From positions 62,001 through 126,000 of the forward strand of contig JAJFII010000103.1 in assembly GCA_021775095.1 (NCBI GenBank): a DNA stretch of 64,000 nt, written 5' to 3'. Positions 27,069 to 36,141 of the stretch are shown in pieces. The translations under genes were made by a program, and so were the position numbers. The notes beneath the pieces were generated by a model that saw only the letters and a list, made by a program, of their open reading frames with translations, was not told the origin of the DNA and made no database searches. The first letter of the stretch is position 1; every line of letters begins with the position of its first letter. Origin of the DNA: Rhodospirillales bacterium. Its GTDB lineage: Bacteria; Pseudomonadota; Alphaproteobacteria; Rhodospirillales; Casp-alpha2.

Positions 27069-27328
27069 TACCAAGGAGTAGTGATAATAACCCATAGAGA
27101 TCGTCCAAGCACTCTGCTGGGCAGGAAGAAACACGCAGGCGATGCGGGGTATCGTCAAGGGTTTTTGACGCCCTCCGGCGGCGTGCTTGGACGACCAATA
27201 TGGCGGCAGGGCGAGGCTTTCGAGCAGTGTCGCGCACGGCTTGCGATACCAGTATCGCCGCGCCGTACGCTCCTTGTCGAAAACCTTGCCCTGCCGTCTC
27301 TATGAGTCATTATCACTACTCGTTGGTA
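27069..27328. mobile_element. second, unrelated MITE-like element (260 bp) with nested hairpins and TAA flanks
   Basis: Outer inverted repeats of about 32 bp (TACCAAGGAGTAGTGATAAT at the left, ATTATCACTACTCGTTGGTA at the right) enclose two perfect or near-perfect hairpins: TCGTCCAAGCAC (27101-27112) with GTGCTTGGACGA (27183-27194), and 20-bp arms with two mismatches at 27204-27223 and 27277-27296. An inner GCGATAC-CA-GTATCGC hairpin sits in the second loop. TAA is found on both sides, as in 3-bp target duplications of some IS5-related elements. No open reading frame looks functional. No other copy was found in the window. Confidence 0.75.
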
Positions 27329-27329
27329 T

Positions 27330-27521
27330 AAACCGCATCCACCACATGTCTATTTTTTGATAAAAAAGTCGATAATGCAACAGGAAGGAGATATTCGACC
27401 TGACCAAACCATATCGGATACGTGCACCTATTCCGACCGCAAAATGAATAATTTCAAGTGATTTTATACCATAGCCAAACGGTTTTATATCCAGGAGCGG
27501 TTCTAAACAGATTTACTGTGC
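27330..27521. other. intergenic, about 190 bp between an element and the RND gene
   Basis: AT-rich sequence without a recognisable gene or terminator. It lies downstream of the leftward RND permease gene, whose terminator would be expected here, but no clear stem with a T-run on the transcribed strand was found. Confidence 0.4.
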
Positions 27522-30500
27522 TCAAAGGATTTCCCGGTTACCGATGCCCGATTGGGTCTCCAATAACTCCAGTTCAAGGGCCTTTTCAACCGCCGACCTT
27601 GGTTTTGAAAAACCCGCCAGCAGATTATAAAGAACCGGTGTGAGAAACAGCGTGAGGATCAGCGCCAATCCAAGGCCGCCGACGATGACCCAGCCGATGG
27701 CAATCCGGCTCTCCGCTCCGGCACCGCTCGCAATGACAAGCGGTACCGCGCCGAAGACCGTTGAAATCACGGTCATGACGATGGGCCGGAAGCGAAGAAC
27801 TGAGGCTTCGATGACGGCATCGCGAACCGATTTCCCCTGATCACGCAGCTGGTTGGCGAACTCGACGATCAGAATGCCATTCTTCGCCATCAGACCGATC
27901 AGCAAAATGATCCCGATTTGGCTGTAAACGTTTAGCGTCAAGCCGGCAATGGTCAACGAATAAACCGCTCCGGCTACCGCCAGCGGTACCGATAGCATAA
28001 TCACCAGCGGATGAATGAAACTCTCAAACTGTGCGGCGAGGACGAGGAAGACAATCAGCAGGGATATCGCGAAGGTGACAATAATATCGCCTGAGGTGTC
28101 CTTGAACGTCGCCGTAAGTCCGCTATAGCCGAGTTTTGTCCCTTCGGGCAAACTGGCCGATGCTCCCGCCTCCATATAGGCGATGGCGTCGCCGAGGGCA
28201 TAATCGGGTACCAACCCGGCCGAAATTGTAATGGACGGCAACCGGTTGTAGCGCCGGAGTTCCGATGCCGCCGCCGTTTCCGACGAGCTCACCAGAGCGC
28301 TCAGCGGGATAAGCACTTTGTCGCCGGCAACACTTTTGCCGGACCGGATAAAAATATTGGCAAGGTCGCTTGGCGTTCGTCGGTCTTCGAGGCGCGCCTG
28401 GACAATTACCGGATACTCACGTCCCCGGTCGATATAACTTGTTAATTCACGCGATGCGAACAGGATCTGCAGCGTCGAGGCAATTTCCTGGGTGCTGATG
28501 CCGAGATCATCGGCCCGCCTGCGGTCCAGTGCCAGATCGAGTTGCGGTTGATTTTCTTCAAAATCGATGTCCGGGTTGATCAAATTTGTATTGGCTTCTG
28601 CATGTTCGAGCAGCGCCTTGGCAGCTTCTTTGACCTGCTCAAAATCCGCCCCGCCAACGACAATCCGCAGCGGTGATGAGCTGCCGCGCAACCCGAGGCC
28701 GGCAGGGCTAGAGACCGCCGCACGCGCCCCCGGCAGGCCACGTACAACCGGCTGCAACTTGCGGACAATTTCGCCCTGAGTGGCCTCTCGTTTGTCCCAG
28801 GGTGCCAGACGCAAGACAACAAACGCACGATAGGGACGGTTTCCCCAGCCCACCAGGGAATAAAGAGTTTCAATATTACCGTTATCAAGTTGTGGTTTGA
28901 GGGCCGCTTCAATGACTTTTGCCTGTGTATCGGTATAATCGATGTTTGAGCCTTGCGGGGCGGTTAACGGCACAAAGGCAACCCCTCGGTCCTCGGGCGG
29001 GGCCAGTTCACGCGGCAGTTTCTCATAAAGGCTGACCCCACCTAATACAAAAACAACAGAAACGGCGACGATAATTAGCGGCGCATCAATAGCACTGTTC
29101 AGCAAATACCGGTAAAGTCGGCCAATTTTTGAATCTGCAATGGCGGCATCGTCGTCCTTCAGACCTGCCGACGAGTTCTGACGATTGGCAGATGGTTTCA
29201 AAATTCGAGAGGCAATCATCGGACAGAGACTGAGGGCGACAAAGGTCGATATGATGACGGCAGCCGCCATCACCAGACCGAACTCACTGAACAAACGCCC
29301 GACTTGCCCGCCGAGAAAGGAAATCGGGATAAACACAGCAATAAGAGTGATCGAGGTTGCGAGAACGGCAAAGGTCACTTGTTTGGTGCCGCGCACGGCA
29401 GCGACCAGCGGTGATTCGCCGCTGTCAATGCGCCGTTTGATATTCTCAAGCACGACAATGGCATCATCGACGACCAGCCCGATGGCAAGCAACAGAGCCA
29501 ACAGGGTCAGAACATTAATCGAAAATCCAAAGGTTGCGATCAGCGCCATACAGCCGATCAGTGCAACCGGAATTGTCACCGCTGGAATCAGCGTTGCACG
29601 AACCGATCGCAGGAATAAAAGAATAACCAAAACAACCAGGGCCAGGGAAATTCCGAGGGCAACCAGAACTTCGCGAATAGATGCCGCAATGAACAGGGCA
29701 TCGTCGGAACCGACAATGATCTTCATACCCTTCGGCAAGGTCGGTTGCAGGGCGTCGATTTCATCCCGCACGGCTTTCGATAGGGCCATGGTATTCGATT
29801 GACTTTGCCGAACAACCTGCAAACCGACGGCAGGATTGCCGTTCGCCCGAATGATCGTATCTTCGTCCTCGACGCCACTTGCAACCTGCGCCACATCGCC
29901 AAGCCGGATCGGATACCCATCGACCGTACTGAGGACAATGGATTTAAACCCCTCAACTGTCGATAAGCGCCCGTCCAGGCGAATTTCAAGCAAGCGCTGG
30001 CTGGATGTGATCTCGCCGGCCGGCAACTCGACGTTGTTGCGTCGAATTGCCGCTTCGATGTCGCCAACGGTCAGGTTGCGGGCGGCCAATGCGCGTCGAT
30101 CAATCCAGATGCGGATCGCATAACGCCGTTCTCCGCGAATATCGACACTGGCGACACCATCCAGTGTCGATAAACGATCCATGACGAAGCGCTCGACATA
30201 GTCAGTGATTTGCTCCGGTGTGTGCCGGTCTGACAATACCGCCAGCCGCATTACCGGATCCGAATCACTGTCATTTTTGACGATAACCGGTTCCGCTGTT
30301 CCCTCGGGCAGATTTCCGCGCGCACGACCAACGGCATCACGCACATCATTAGCCGCCTCATCAATATTTCGCCCGATTTCGAATTCGATCACCGTGCGGC
30401 TGTTTCCACGTCGGCTTTGCGAAGAAATGGATTTGACCCCGGCCACACCCGCCACAGAACTTTCGACGATCTCTGTGATATCGGTATCGATAATTTGCGG

Positions 30501-30665
30501 CGATGCGCCGGTATATGTGGTGGTTACTGTGACGACGGCTGAATCCACATCCGGCAGTTCGCGCACCGGAATAGAGAGCAGGGACGCGGCCCCGGCCGTA
30601 ACAATTAAAAGACTGATAACAATCGCCAAAACCGGGCGTCGGATCGATAAATCAGAAAGTGTCAC
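27522..30665 (-). CDS. RND-family efflux permease (HAE1/AcrB-MexF type)
   Basis: A protein of 1047 residues, the full length for hydrophobe/amphiphile efflux RND pumps. Proton-relay residues are present: the Asp pair in LVVDDAIVVLENI in TM4 and Lys in GLMAKNGILIVEFANQL in TM10. An N-terminal helix (LSIRRPVLAIVISLLIV) and a repeated porter domain layout follow. It moves drugs, solvents or metabolites from the inner leaflet or periplasm to an outer-membrane channel using the proton gradient. Its adaptor is immediately upstream in the same direction (25-bp gap). No TolC-like gene or local TetR repressor is in view, so the outer-membrane partner is encoded elsewhere. Confidence 0.95.
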   Translation of the reverse strand: MTLSDLSIRRPVLAIVISLLIVTAGAASLLSIPVRELPDVDSAVVTVTTTYTGASPQIIDTDITEIVESSVAGVAGVKSISSQSRRGNSRTVIEFEIGRNIDEAANDVRDAVGRARGNLPEGTAEPVIVKNDSDSDPVMRLAVLSDRHTPEQITDYVERFVMDRLSTLDGVASVDIRGERRYAIRIWIDRRALAARNLTVGDIEAAIRRNNVELPAGEITSSQRLLEIRLDGRLSTVEGFKSIVLSTVDGYPIRLGDVAQVASGVEDEDTIIRANGNPAVGLQVVRQSQSNTMALSKAVRDEIDALQPTLPKGMKIIVGSDDALFIAASIREVLVALGISLALVVLVILLFLRSVRATLIPAVTIPVALIGCMALIATFGFSINVLTLLALLLAIGLVVDDAIVVLENIKRRIDSGESPLVAAVRGTKQVTFAVLATSITLIAVFIPISFLGGQVGRLFSEFGLVMAAAVIISTFVALSLCPMIASRILKPSANRQNSSAGLKDDDAAIADSKIGRLYRYLLNSAIDAPLIIVAVSVVFVLGGVSLYEKLPRELAPPEDRGVAFVPLTAPQGSNIDYTDTQAKVIEAALKPQLDNGNIETLYSLVGWGNRPYRAFVVLRLAPWDKREATQGEIVRKLQPVVRGLPGARAAVSSPAGLGLRGSSSPLRIVVGGADFEQVKEAAKALLEHAEANTNLINPDIDFEENQPQLDLALDRRRADDLGISTQEIASTLQILFASRELTSYIDRGREYPVIVQARLEDRRTPSDLANIFIRSGKSVAGDKVLIPLSALVSSSETAAASELRRYNRLPSITISAGLVPDYALGDAIAYMEAGASASLPEGTKLGYSGLTATFKDTSGDIIVTFAISLLIVFLVLAAQFESFIHPLVIMLSVPLAVAGAVYSLTIAGLTLNVYSQIGIILLIGLMAKNGILIVEFANQLRDQGKSVRDAVIEASVLRFRPIVMTVISTVFGAVPLVIASGAGAESRIAIGWVIVGGLGLALILTLFLTPVLYNLLAGFSKPRSAVEKALELELLETQSGIGNREIL

Positions 30666-30690
30666 TAATATTACCTCTCGAAAACAGACT

Positions 30691-31845
30691 TCAGCGGACG
30701 GATGAGCCGGTCGCGTCGTCCCGCTTTTTTGACGGCGCAGCTTTATCTTTTGTTTTTCCCGGAGACGGTTGCCCCTTTACGGCGACAACCGCCCCGTCTC
30801 TAATTTTTTGAACGCCACGAACCACCACGGCCTCGCCATCGACAAGGCCTTCGGTAATTTCCGCGTAGCCAAAGGAGCGACGTCCGATGGAAATATGCCG
30901 CTGACTGACGCGCTGCTGATCTCCTGCGGTTTCGACAACGAAAACATAGGGACGATTGCCATCTGCGATAATTGATTCTTCGGGTACGGCCAGTGCTTTT
31001 TTTGCATCCAGGACAACCGACAAATGGACAAACATACCGGCAGCCAGTGCCCGGTCTTCATTGGTGATAATAGCGCGCGCCTTAAAAGAACGCGACACCG
31101 GATCAATGCGGCTGTCGATGGTGTCAATCGTTCCGTTAAACACCCGACCCGGAAACGGTGCGGCAACGGCAATGACCTTCTTGCCAAGTCCAACGGTTCC
31201 GAACAGTCCTTCAGGCAGAGAAAATTCAACTTTGACCGACAACAGATCATCCAGCACAGTGACGACATTTCCGACGTCGACACGGGCACCCGGCTCGACA
31301 CTTGAAAAGCCGACGACTCCGGAAAAAGGCGCAGTGACCACACGGTCACGTAAGCGTTTGGCGGCCCGGTCCTGGTCGGCCTGGGCAATCGCCACTTTGG
31401 CAACCAGACTTTCGACCGTCGCCGTTGACGTGGCATTTTGTTTCTTCAGGGTCTCTGAACGTTTGAGCATATTGGTCGCTTCCCGCAACCTGGCGTTCGC
31501 TTCAATCACATCTGCCTGCTGGATGACATCGTCGAGGCGCAGTAATTCAGCGCCCGCTTTGACCTGATCACCGGAGGTGAAGCCGACTTTGGTTACCCGG
31601 CCGGACGCCAGGGGGGTAATCTCTACACTGCGCAGTGCCAGTGTTGAGCCAACCGCTTCAACCACCACATTGAGATCACGATAATCCGCTGGTACGGTTT
31701 CGACGTTAACAGCCCGTCCGCCTTTACGTGACGGCCCAGCCGTTGCGTCCTGCCCTGCAGTGCCGTAGGTTTCCCAGCCATAAAAGCCGCCAATGGCGAC
31801 GACGCCGAGCGCTACCAGCATGCCAAATTGTATTGATACCCTCAT
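30691..31845 (-). CDS. RND periplasmic adaptor (membrane fusion protein)
   Basis: A protein of 384 residues from ATG 31845 (MRVSIQFGMLVALGVVAIGGF), a helix that anchors it or is removed; no lipobox Cys is seen. Lipoyl/barrel-sandwich (VVEAVGSTLALRSVEITPLASGRV), helical hairpin (ADVIEANARLREATNML), and beta-barrel segments (VVTAPFSGVVGFSSVEPGARVDVG) occur in normal order. It bridges the RND pump to the outer-membrane channel. The tail is Lys-rich (GKTKDKAAPSKKR). The start region is odd: the 26 bp around the start are duplicated, giving an alternative in-frame ATG at 31887 with duplicated flanks. Confidence 0.92.
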   Translation of the reverse strand: MRVSIQFGMLVALGVVAIGGFYGWETYGTAGQDATAGPSRKGGRAVNVETVPADYRDLNVVVEAVGSTLALRSVEITPLASGRVTKVGFTSGDQVKAGAELLRLDDVIQQADVIEANARLREATNMLKRSETLKKQNATSTATVESLVAKVAIAQADQDRAAKRLRDRVVTAPFSGVVGFSSVEPGARVDVGNVVTVLDDLLSVKVEFSLPEGLFGTVGLGKKVIAVAAPFPGRVFNGTIDTIDSRIDPVSRSFKARAIITNEDRALAAGMFVHLSVVLDAKKALAVPEESIIADGNRPYVFVVETAGDQQRVSQRHISIGRRSFGYAEITEGLVDGEAVVVRGVQKIRDGAVVAVKGQPSPGKTKDKAAPSKKRDDATGSSVR

Positions 31846-31893
31846 TACAGTCCAATTCCATAGGTTACGAAGACAGTCCAAATTCATAGGTTA
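31843..31893. repeat. 26-bp tandem duplication over the adaptor start
   Basis: Read leftwards, GTAACCTATGAATTTGGACT is followed 26 nt later by GTAACCTATGGAATTGGACT, each trailed by GT. The duplicated units sit right before and over the adaptor's start codon. They duplicate a possible start ATG and may alter translation initiation. Confidence 0.6.
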
Positions 31894-32236
31894 CGACAGG
31901 CCCAAGGTGCGACCGGGCCTGGCCCGAAACGGGTGCCTCTCTTTCGTCTGATAATAAGGCGGTTCCGATATAATTCATAGCTGATTTTCTACCTGTCCTG
32001 GCGGTCAATAGCGGTTTATTATCAAGAAAGAATTGGCAGTGGGCACCGTCTTGAGCGAATTCGACTGCGGAAAATTTTCCTGTTCATCTCGGCAAGATCA
32101 GTGCGTTTGGTCAACCCGACAAAAATTGTCTCGTGTCCGGATTTCAGTCGGTGTCGGGCCCGATATTAGCTCGTTACGCCGTTGCGGGATCATTGCCTGA
32201 CTGGGTGCGTGAGGCGAGGGGATAAAGGATTCTCGG
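31888..32236. other. intergenic, about 350 bp between RND operon and sulfatase
   Basis: It contains the leftward promoter of the RND operon. GC-rich CGGGCCTGGCCCG at about 31916 forms a small hairpin and TCTGATAATAAGGC is an AT-rich element, but no recognised operator or gene. The sulfatase gene ends here and no clear terminator was found. Confidence 0.4.
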
Positions 32237-33724
32237 TTAGTCAGGAAACCCTGCGGTCGGATTGCTGTCGCCTGCCGGCGGCTGCGGGTAATGCAGGCCA
32301 CGCTGCGCCGAAAAAGACCGATCCGCTTTAGGAACATAGGGCCCCGGGTCATAACCGACCAGTTTTCCATCTCTGACCCAGCCATCGGCAATGTCCTTGC
32401 CATAACAGTGCGTCGCCAACCGGGATTCGAGGTCCTGGGCGATGTCCCGATAAGATGGCTCACCCGCGACATTGAGCCGTTCGTCCGGATCCTTTTTTAA
32501 ATCAAAAAGCTGCAAATGGTTGCCTGCCGGATACCAGATCAGTTTGTGTCGTCCATCATGCAACATGCGCGATGCGCTGTTGTTTTCCATGACCTCGCCG
32601 TACAGGTCGTTGCGTTTGATATCGCCGACCAGTGATAATCCGTCACAGGACGAAGGGATATCAATTCCCGCCAGATCAAGAAGTGTAGGCATCACGTCTT
32701 GCAGGCCGACAAGCCGGCTGTCGGTGGAGCCCGCCGGAGTTCGCACGTCGCCGGCAAGGCCCATCAATACCAACGGTATGCGCGCCGAACTTTCGTAAAA
32801 CACCCGTTTTCCAAACAATCCGAAGTCGCCCAGCATATCACCATGGTCAGCACATATCAGGATGATTGTATTGTCCAGTTCCCCTTCTTCCCGCAGTGTC
32901 CCGAAGACCACCCGCAACTGGTGATCAATGTGGGTGCTGAGCGCGTAATGGGCCCGTTTTGCATCGGCTAAGGCCCCCGCCTTCATCGCCGGCCAATAGG
33001 TGTGAACCGCTTTTAAAGCGTGCGGCAGGCTGTCCAGATCTTCCGCCCAGTCGGCGGTCAGCGGCTCATCCACCGCTGTCTGACGGTACCGCGCCAGATA
33101 ATCGGCCAGCGGGACCAGCGGCGGGTGCGGATGGGTATAGGAGGCCGTCCAGAAGGACGGGCGGGTCGGATCGCGGCGCTTGATCGTCCGGCACAGTGCC
33201 GAGGTGATCCAGTTGGTTACATGGCAGTCTTCCGGCAAATGCCAGGGCCGCTGCATGTAGTTGTTGTTACTCATGCCATGAAGGAATTGTTTGCCGGCAT
33301 ACCCCCGGTCCGCCAGATAAAGATCGTGATCGTCGATCGCCAGATGCGGACGGCCTTCTTCCGCCAAATACACGTCGTCAAAACCAATTCGGTCACGCTC
33401 TGGATACACATGTAATTTGCCGACACAAAAGCTTTGGTAGTCGGCCGACCTGAACGCGCCAGCAAGGGTCGGGATCTGCGGCATGGGAGCCGATTTGTCA
33501 AAGACCCGATCACCGTGGGTGCGCGGCGTGGTGCCGGTCATCAGGGTACGCCGCGCCGGGATACAGATTGGGCTTTCCGAATAGGCATGCGGAAAATAAA
33601 TACCATTGCGGGCAAGTTGATCAATGGTCGGTGTTTCGACGATCGGATGGCCGGCGACACCGAGGCGGGCACCCGACCATTGATCAACGATAATCAAAAG
33701 AACATTGGGCGATTTATCAGCCAT
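32237..33724 (-). CDS. Cys-type sulfatase (alkaline phosphatase superfamily)
   Basis: A protein of 495 residues starting MADKSPNVLLIIVDQWSG, the metal-binding Asp strand of the sulfatase fold. The formylglycine site is PICIPARRTLMTG, with Cys54 in C-x-P-x-R (Ala instead of the usual Ser at the third position). Enzymes of this type need formylglycine maturation and hydrolyse sulfate esters; some related proteins hydrolyse phosphonate monoesters. No signal peptide, so it is cytosolic. It is 58 bp downstream of a second sulfatase gene in the same direction and is probably cotranscribed. The second metal cluster lies around ILICADHGDMLGDFG. Confidence 0.92.
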   Translation of the reverse strand: MADKSPNVLLIIVDQWSGARLGVAGHPIVETPTIDQLARNGIYFPHAYSESPICIPARRTLMTGTTPRTHGDRVFDKSAPMPQIPTLAGAFRSADYQSFCVGKLHVYPERDRIGFDDVYLAEEGRPHLAIDDHDLYLADRGYAGKQFLHGMSNNNYMQRPWHLPEDCHVTNWITSALCRTIKRRDPTRPSFWTASYTHPHPPLVPLADYLARYRQTAVDEPLTADWAEDLDSLPHALKAVHTYWPAMKAGALADAKRAHYALSTHIDHQLRVVFGTLREEGELDNTIILICADHGDMLGDFGLFGKRVFYESSARIPLVLMGLAGDVRTPAGSTDSRLVGLQDVMPTLLDLAGIDIPSSCDGLSLVGDIKRNDLYGEVMENNSASRMLHDGRHKLIWYPAGNHLQLFDLKKDPDERLNVAGEPSYRDIAQDLESRLATHCYGKDIADGWVRDGKLVGYDPGPYVPKADRSFSAQRGLHYPQPPAGDSNPTAGFPD

Positions 33725-33781
33725 GGGCGGAGCTTCCTTGCAAGGGGGAATGGATTTACAGGCGGGTTTACGGTCGGATCC

Positions 33782-35296
33782 TTATCGCTCAGGAACTTCA
33801 AGCGCCAGCCTCCGATAGGCTTCAGGCGGCGCTTCGTTTCTGGCCATTATCCGGACCATTTCGTCGATCAACCGCGCTTCGACGTGCGGATTGTCGATGG
33901 GGTTCATTTGTTTGGGGTCCGTTTGCAAATCATACAGCACCGTATTGGCGTCGCCGATTTGCGCCCCCTGGCCTTTAACCGGCGCTTTGCCTGCCGGTAA
34001 CTTGAGCACCGGAAACCCTCTCAGAAACGCAAAGGATTTTTCGACACTGGCACCGGCAAATTCTTCTTTTGCAAACATCGCGCGTTGGTGGGTAGGCATG
34101 AGCGTGTACTCCCACAGTTCCTGGTTATCCATATCTTCAGGATATCTGAAATAGGTGTAGCGGCCATCCGTTACATTTGTCGCCGCACCAAACCGCCCAT
34201 ATACGGCGGCCGGGCGGAGCTTTTGCTCGGCTTCGAGCAGGGGCAGCAATGAAAATCCTTCGACGCTGTCGGGGATAGCACTGCCGTGAATCTCCAGCAG
34301 GGTCGGCATGATATCGACGGCCTGGGTCAAAGCCTGGCGCCTTTGGCCGCCGTGGCTGGCAAACTCGGGGTGATAAACCAACAGGGGAATATGGCTGATT
34401 TCGCTAAAAAACGGCATCCGGCTTTTTGCCCACCATTCATGTTCCGCGAGCATAAATCCGTGGTCGGTCGTGACTATCAACGCCGTATCCTTCCACATAT
34501 CGTGGTCGTCAAAATAGTCCAGAAGTTTTCCAAAATAGGCATCTGCCATACTGACCAGAGCGGCATAATTCGCCCGGATTTCCGCGACCTCGTCGGCATT
34601 TTCCTGAACCCGTTGGTATCGCGGCCAGTTCAGTATCGGTCCTTCATATGGCGTCGGATAAAGCGCCCGAAACCGCTCCGGGGCAAAAAACGGCTCATGC
34701 GGATCGAAACATTCCAGATGGACCAGCCAGTTGTCGGAATGCCGGTTTTGCTCCAAAAATGCGAAAGTTCGATCAAAACATCCGACCATGGAAAAATCTT
34801 TTTCTGATTTCACAAACTCCTGATTGATCATGCCTTGCAACCGTCCGGAGTGGGCGCTTGGTTTGTCGATCTGCAGGGCGTGATATTTTTTCTTAAATTT
34901 GCCAATGGGCGGCTCGACAATCGCCCGCCAGGGATCCCATTCCTGACCGCGCAAAAATTCCCAGGACGAATAGCGGTTGTGGTAGGTCAGCCCGCCGTCT
35001 TCCCAATAATGATAATGATCTGTGATCAGATGGGTATAGGTCCCGTCGGCTTTCAGGATTTCCGGGTAGGAGACATCGAACGGCTCCAGGGGTCCCCAGC
35101 TGCGGTGCAAAAAATTGAGCCTGCCCGTGTGCATGTCGCGCCGTGCCGGCATACAGGGCAGGCTGCCGACATAGTGAGTATCAAAGGACACGGCTTTTTC
35201 GGCAAATTTTGAAAAATTCGGCGTTAACAGCGATCCGCCATAACTTTCGAGGGCCAACCGGTTGAGCGAATCAAACAGCAAATATATCGTTCTCAT
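33782..35296 (-). CDS. Cys-type sulfatase (alkaline phosphatase superfamily)
   Basis: A protein of 504 residues from ATG 35296 (MRTIYLLFDSLNRLAL); an upstream ATG at 35323 gives a nine-residue extension without a ribosome site. Formylglycine Cys48 is in LPCMPARRDMHTG and the second metal cluster is TALIVTTDHGFMLAEHEWW. Single Asp in the first strand (LLFDSLN) instead of the usual pair marks a subclass close to arylsulfatase-like proteins. No signal peptide. It faces the GntR/FCD regulator across a 96-bp AT-rich gap that holds both promoters. Confidence 0.91.
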   Translation of the reverse strand: MRTIYLLFDSLNRLALESYGGSLLTPNFSKFAEKAVSFDTHYVGSLPCMPARRDMHTGRLNFLHRSWGPLEPFDVSYPEILKADGTYTHLITDHYHYWEDGGLTYHNRYSSWEFLRGQEWDPWRAIVEPPIGKFKKKYHALQIDKPSAHSGRLQGMINQEFVKSEKDFSMVGCFDRTFAFLEQNRHSDNWLVHLECFDPHEPFFAPERFRALYPTPYEGPILNWPRYQRVQENADEVAEIRANYAALVSMADAYFGKLLDYFDDHDMWKDTALIVTTDHGFMLAEHEWWAKSRMPFFSEISHIPLLVYHPEFASHGGQRRQALTQAVDIMPTLLEIHGSAIPDSVEGFSLLPLLEAEQKLRPAAVYGRFGAATNVTDGRYTYFRYPEDMDNQELWEYTLMPTHQRAMFAKEEFAGASVEKSFAFLRGFPVLKLPAGKAPVKGQGAQIGDANTVLYDLQTDPKQMNPIDNPHVEARLIDEMVRIMARNEAPPEAYRRLALEVPER

Positions 35297-35392
35297 CGTT
35301 CGATCCACTTTTCTATAGAACACAATAATAATTACCTTATTGCAATTTTAATCAATATTGTATATAAAAATTCGATAATTAGGAAATTTTGT

Positions 35393-36097
35393 ATGCAAAA
35401 TAGTGAAAATATAGCGATAAAAAATACAAATACTTTACCCGAACCGATGATATCGGTCGATTCCGGGGACACCTTGGCCAACGCCATCCGACGGCGGCTG
35501 GCTGACCAAATCCTCAACGGAGAATTTCCGTCAAAAAGCAAACTTGATGAAAAAGAACTGGCCGAACGGTTCGGGGTTTCGCGGACACCGGTTCGCGAAG
35601 CGCTGCGCCAACTCGATGCGGCAGGTTTGGTCGAGGTTCGCCCGCGTCGTGGGGCAATTATTGTACCGCTTAATAAGGAACGCATCGGTTATGCCTTCGA
35701 GGCGGCGGCGGAACTGGAAGGCATAGCGGCCGCCTGGGCTGCAACCCGTGCCACTTTGATCGAACGCAGCGAGTTGGAAAAAATCCACAATGACGGAGCC
35801 GACGCCTGTTTGCACAACGACCCTGAGTGGTTTGCCACGGTAAATCGCCATTTTCATGACAAGATATCCGAACTGGCGCGCAATCCGTCGCTGGCCGAAG
35901 CGGTCAGTGCCGTCCGGGTGCAAACGGCGCCTTATCAGAAAGCCCAATTCGCCCGCAATGAACGGATCGAAGCCTCACAAAATGAGCACCAGCAAATTAT
36001 CAATGCCATTTGTTTTCAGGATGCTGACGCCGCCAAACGGCTGATGAAGGAGCATGTTTTACGCGCCAGCCTGTGGACACTGGAAGAAACCGACTAA
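35393..36097 (+). CDS. GntR-family regulator, FCD subclass
   Basis: A protein of 234 residues. N-terminal winged helix: LANAIRRRLADQILNGEF, then KLDEKELAERFGVSRTPVREALRQLDAAGLV, RPRRGAIIV (wing). C-terminal all-helical FCD domain with a likely metal-binding stretch RHFHDKISELARNPSLAEAV. FCD proteins sense carboxylates. AGGAAATTTTGT precedes ATG. It sits between the leftward sulfatases and the rightward importer-sulfatase operon, so it probably controls both. The AT-rich gap has an ATTGTATATAAAAAT-like element that could be its operator, not verified. Confidence 0.93.
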   Translation: MQNSENIAIKNTNTLPEPMISVDSGDTLANAIRRRLADQILNGEFPSKSKLDEKELAERFGVSRTPVREALRQLDAAGLVEVRPRRGAIIVPLNKERIGYAFEAAAELEGIAAAWAATRATLIERSELEKIHNDGADACLHNDPEWFATVNRHFHDKISELARNPSLAEAVSAVRVQTAPYQKAQFARNERIEASQNEHQQIINAICFQDADAAKRLMKEHVLRASLWTLEETD

Positions 36098-36141
36098 TTG
36101 AAAACGAGAAATTCAAGAGTAAGCAACCAAGGGAGATATCT

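Noticed and set aside
29185-29802. 205-codon plus-strand frame inside the RND permease gene
   Set aside because: Antisense shadow of a well-recognised 1047-residue protein; low-complexity, basic translation.
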